Assembly: GCA_016789165.1 (NCBI GenBank)
Contig: JAEURL010000669.1
Location: 1 to 10,150 of the forward strand
Direction: 5' to 3'
Origin: Anaerolineales bacterium
GTDB taxonomy: Bacteria; Chloroflexota; Anaerolineae; Anaerolineales; UBA6663
DNA: 10,150 bases
Shown: positions 6,575 through 10,150 of the stretch, in pieces
How positions within the stretch are numbered: the stretch's first letter is position 1
How the letters are laid out: the number at the start of each line of letters is the position of its first letter
Position numbers and translations under genes: made by a program
The notes under the pieces: generated by a model
What the model was told of the DNA's origin: nothing
The model's input: the letters and a program-made list of their open reading frames with translations, nothing else
Databases searched by the model: none

Positions 6575-6601
6575 CGGGCCGCCCACTGGTAGGGCGGCCC
6601 G
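6575..6601. terminator. Strong hairpin between convergent sigma and glycosyltransferase genes
   Basis: CGGGCCGCCC (6575-6584) pairs perfectly with GGGCGGCCCG (6592-6601) over 10 bp, with a 7-base loop. It lies in the 205-base convergent spacer (6443-6647), 132 bases after the sigma stop and 46 bases after the glycosyltransferase stop. Only GCCATTTAA follows on the plus strand and no T-run exists on the minus strand. A two-way terminator or mRNA 3'-end protector is plausible but not shown. Confidence 0.45.
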
Positions 6602-6647
6602 GCCATTTAACGGGCCGGCCGGGCGCGGGGGCGGTGGCCGGCGCCGG

Positions 6648-7874
6648 CTATTCGCGCCACTTGATGTTGAAGCGGTCGAGCAGGGCGGACGTGCCTGGCA
6701 GGAGCCGCGCCAGGCGCTCCAGCCGGCCAAAGCGGCTCGGCCCCTGGAGCGCCAGCGTCCAGACGCGCTCGGCGATCTGGTAGGCGGCGCGCGGATTCCC
6801 CAGCCGGCGCGCCTGCTCGGCGGCCTGGCGCAGCGGCCGGCCGTCGTCGGCCAGCCAGTGGCACAGGGTGCGCAGCAGCGAGAGCGGCGGCTCGGCGAAG
6901 GCGCCGGCTCCATTCTCCACCACGTATTCCACATTGCCCACTTCCTGGCCCGGGATGTATTCGATGATCAGCATCGGCCGGCCGCAGGCCAGGCTTTCGG
7001 TTGTGATCAGGCCGCCGGCCTTGGTGACCACCAGGTCAGCGGCCTTGATCAGGGCCGGCAGGTTGTCCACAAAATTGTAGACGTGGGCGGGCACGTGCCA
7101 GTCCGTCTTCTGCAGGCGCTGGTACAGGTCGTCGTCGCCGCCGGCCACCAGCGCCAGCTGGAGCGGGAAGCCGGCGTGGTTCAGCACGTCCACGGCCTCG
7201 GCCAGCTTGGTCACCCGCCGGCTGCCCACGCCCAGCACCGTGAGGGGCTCGGTCTGCCAGCCCAGCTCGGCGCGCAGGACGGCCGGCGGCCGCGTCTCGC
7301 GCGCCAGGCGCGGATGGACGGGGATGGCGATGACCTCCACGGCCGCCGGCGCCAGCTTGGCCTCCAGGGCCATGCCGCGCACGCGCTCGTTCGGCACCAC
7401 GCATAGGTCGGCCACTTCATGGAACCAGGCCCGCGTGACCGTCCCGAGATCGGTGATGACCGTGACCACCGGGCACTCGTGCCGGCGGATGGTGAAGGCG
7501 GCCTCCAGCGGCGCCTGGTAGATGGGATAGGTGTTGACCACCACGTCCGGCTGGTGCCGCTTCAGCAGGTCGGCGACGACGCGGAACAGCAGGACCGTGG
7601 CGGCCTGCTCCAGGGCGCCGAGGGCGCTCAGCCGGCCGACGGCGTCGTAGCCGATCCGCTGCAGCTCCGGCAGCTCGCGCACGATCTCGTCGTAGGTGGC
7701 CTGGCCGCTGCGCAGTACGGCCGGCGCGCGCGGATCGTCCAGCGGGTTGACGACCTCCACCACGGCCGCGGCGCCGCGGGTCTCCTCCAGCGCGGCCGCA
7801 ATGGCCAGCGCGGCGCTGCGGTGGCCGAAGCCGGCGTCGGCGGAGAGGATCAGGATGCGTTTGGGCTCGGACAC
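6648..7874 (-). CDS. GT28-type glycolipid glycosyltransferase (MGDG synthase / processive diacylglycerol glucosyltransferase-like)
   Basis: A 408-residue GT-B fold enzyme that probably moves a sugar from a UDP-sugar to diacylglycerol or a related lipid at the inner face of the membrane. The N-terminal half matches the MGDG_synth domain (PF06925): ILILSADAGFGHRSAALAI (7-25; GFGH at 15-18), then PDVVVNTYP (109-117) and VVTVITDLGTVTRAW (136-150). The C-terminal half matches GT28: VLGVGSRR (213-220), VYNFVDNLPALIKAADLVVTK (from 265) and KAGGLITTESLACGRPMLI (285-303), the donor-binding loop. No transmembrane segment is evident, as expected for peripheral members such as UgtP and MGD1. Acceptor and sugar cannot be read from sequence. 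The start is GTG (7872-7874), supported by GGAGG 6 bases upstream (7881-7885). The gene is divergent from dnaK and convergent with the sigma gene, so it is probably monocistronic. Family is confident; exact lipid product is not. Confidence 0.9.
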   Translation of the reverse strand: MSEPKRILILSADAGFGHRSAALAIAAALEETRGAAAVVEVVNPLDDPRAPAVLRSGQATYDEIVRELPELQRIGYDAVGRLSALGALEQAATVLLFRVVADLLKRHQPDVVVNTYPIYQAPLEAAFTIRRHECPVVTVITDLGTVTRAWFHEVADLCVVPNERVRGMALEAKLAPAAVEVIAIPVHPRLARETRPPAVLRAELGWQTEPLTVLGVGSRRVTKLAEAVDVLNHAGFPLQLALVAGGDDDLYQRLQKTDWHVPAHVYNFVDNLPALIKAADLVVTKAGGLITTESLACGRPMLIIEYIPGQEVGNVEYVVENGAGAFAEPPLSLLRTLCHWLADDGRPLRQAAEQARRLGNPRAAYQIAERVWTLALQGPSRFGRLERLARLLPGTSALLDRFNIKWRE

Positions 7875-7909
7875 GGGTGGCCTCCGCTGTGATTGTACTC
7901 CCCCGGCCG

Positions 7910-7938
7910 CTGATACGCCTCCAATCTGCCGCTAACAA
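7910..7938 (-). promoter_or_regulatory. Possible promoter of the glycosyltransferase gene
   Basis: On the minus strand TTGTTA (7933-7938), a 17-base spacer and TATCAG (7910-7915) give 4 of 6 consensus matches in each box. The transcript would begin about 30 bases before the GTG start and would include its GGAGG site. It is moderate evidence only. Confidence 0.4.
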
Positions 7939-7957
7939 ACCTCTGACGCGCCCTGCC

Positions 7958-7963
7958 TAGAAT
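7958..7963 (+). promoter_or_regulatory. Possible -10 element of dnaK
   Basis: TAGAAT matches the -10 consensus at five of six positions and sits 86-91 bases before the dnaK ATG. No good -35 is found at 16-18 bases, and I see no CIRCE inverted repeat (TTAGCACTC-N9-GAGTGCTAA). If used, the transcript would begin near 7970, immediately before the large hairpin. Confidence 0.4.
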
Positions 7964-7972
7964 GCGGGTAGT

Positions 7973-8009
7973 CCGGCGGGGCGCGGCGAAACGCGCGGCG
8001 CCCCGCCGG
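7973..8009 (+). other. 12-bp perfect GC stem-loop in the dnaK 5' leader
   Basis: CCGGCGGGGCGC (7973-7984) is exactly complementary to GCGCCCCGCCGG (7998-8009), with a 13-base loop that holds GCGAAACGC, itself able to pair. All 12 pairs are G-C. The structure ends 39 bases before the ATG and leaves the GGAGG (8040-8044) free. No T-run follows, so it is not a standard terminator. Confidence 0.75.
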
Positions 8010-8048
8010 TGACAGATTTCAACCCGGTAGAGGGCTAGTGGAGGCGAC

Positions 8049-9944
<1,896 letters not shown>

Positions 9945-9974
9945 ACGCGGCCCGGAGCGGTCCGCGTTAGAGAC

Positions 9975-10011
9975 CACAGACGGAAGCCAGCACGGCTTCC
10001 GTCTGTGTTTT
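9975..10011 (+). terminator. Intrinsic terminator of dnaK
   Basis: CACAGACGGAAGCC (9975-9988) pairs perfectly with GGCTTCCGTCTGTG (9994-10007) over 14 bp, with loop AGCAC, and TTTT follows (10008-10011). It lies 31 bases after the dnaK stop. The minus-strand side has no T-run, so it serves dnaK mainly, although the hairpin could also cap the convergent gene's transcript. Confidence 0.95.
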
Positions 10012-10019
10012 AACCGAGG

Positions 10020-10150
10020 TCAGGCCCAGCGGCTCTCGGTCCAGGCGTCTGCGAATTGGGGCGCCGGCAGCTCCGGCAGGAGCAGGCGGGAGGGGTACTG
10101 GGCCGAGTGGTGCACGGTCTGCTCGGCGATGATGGGCGTGGTCTCCTCCC
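10020..10150 (-). CDS. C-terminal end of an unrecognised protein (runs off the right edge)
   Basis: On the minus strand one frame is open from the window edge to TGA at 10020-10022 and gives 42 residues: EETTPIIAEQTVHHSAQYPS, then RLLLPELPAPQFADAW and a TESRWA end. The composition looks like a genuine globular protein end rather than the Arg/Pro/Ala-rich shadow product of the neighbouring frame. I do not recognise the family. The gene converges on dnaK, with 75 bases between the two stop codons that hold the dnaK terminator. A frame choice based on so few codons could be wrong. Confidence 0.6.
   Translation of the reverse strand, partial: EETTPIIAEQTVHHSAQYPSRLLLPELPAPQFADAWTESRWA

Noticed and set aside
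5546..6934. 462-codon minus-strand open frame across the sigma gene and the convergent spacer
   Set aside because: It overlaps the whole sigma gene in antisense, has a biased His/Arg/Gln composition and no domain signature. Its length reflects rare stop codons at high GC.
7875..8048. CIRCE or sigma-32-type heat-shock promoter for dnaK
   Set aside because: I looked for TTAGCACTC-N9-GAGTGCTAA and for CTTGAA/CCCCAT boxes on the plus strand and found neither.

Overview
The window is GC-rich and gene-dense, apart from one short AT-rich island at about 5391-5500. No marker in it names the organism. A bacterium of the phylum Chloroflexota (Anaerolineae/Caldilineae-like) is my best inference. The reasons are a T-box leader outside an obviously Firmicute context, a lipoprotein with a Thr/Pro-rich spacer, a DUF711 protein, a UgtP/MGD-type glycolipid glycosyltransferase, the high GC content and the dense GCCGGC hexamers.

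Left part (1-5232, all on the minus strand). Reading leftward from about 5400, a LysR-type regulator overlaps by 4 bases (ATGA) a 659-residue lipoprotein-like protein. That protein joins two unrelated phosphoesterase folds: an alkaline-phosphatase-superfamily phosphodiesterase and a CapA-type metallophosphatase. An 86-base gap separates it from a DUF711 gene. Ten bases after the DUF711 stop codon lies a near-consensus promoter. It starts a roughly 330-base leader with every hallmark of a T-box riboswitch: Stem I with a UUC (Phe) specifier, a Stem II/IIA-B region, Stem III, the T-box sequence with antiterminator, and an intrinsic terminator. The leader feeds pheS, which runs off the left edge.

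Middle (5233-6647). An intergenic region of about 290 bases separates the LysR gene from a divergent sigma-70-family gene. It holds a good promoter for LysR and three TATAC repeats spaced about one helical turn apart in front of the sigma gene. The sigma factor lacks several of the residues that primary sigma factors use to melt and read the -10 element, so it is probably an alternative sigma. A 205-base convergent spacer with a strong hairpin follows.

Right part (6648-10150). A glycolipid-type glycosyltransferase (minus) and dnaK (plus) are divergent, sharing a 174-base promoter region. The dnaK leader contains a perfect 12-bp all-G/C stem that would sit almost at the 5' end of the mRNA. dnaK ends with a textbook terminator. 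The window closes with the last 42 codons of an unrecognised minus-strand gene.

Functionally this is mostly core housekeeping (tRNA charging, chaperone, membrane glycolipid) with one small accessory unit (LysR plus the dual phosphoesterase, possibly DUF711). I found no CRISPR array, tRNA, rRNA, insertion sequence or phage gene. The items most worth a second look are the phosphodiesterase-CapA fusion, the divergent sigma factor with its repeat-bearing promoter region, the Phe T-box and the dnaK leader hairpin.
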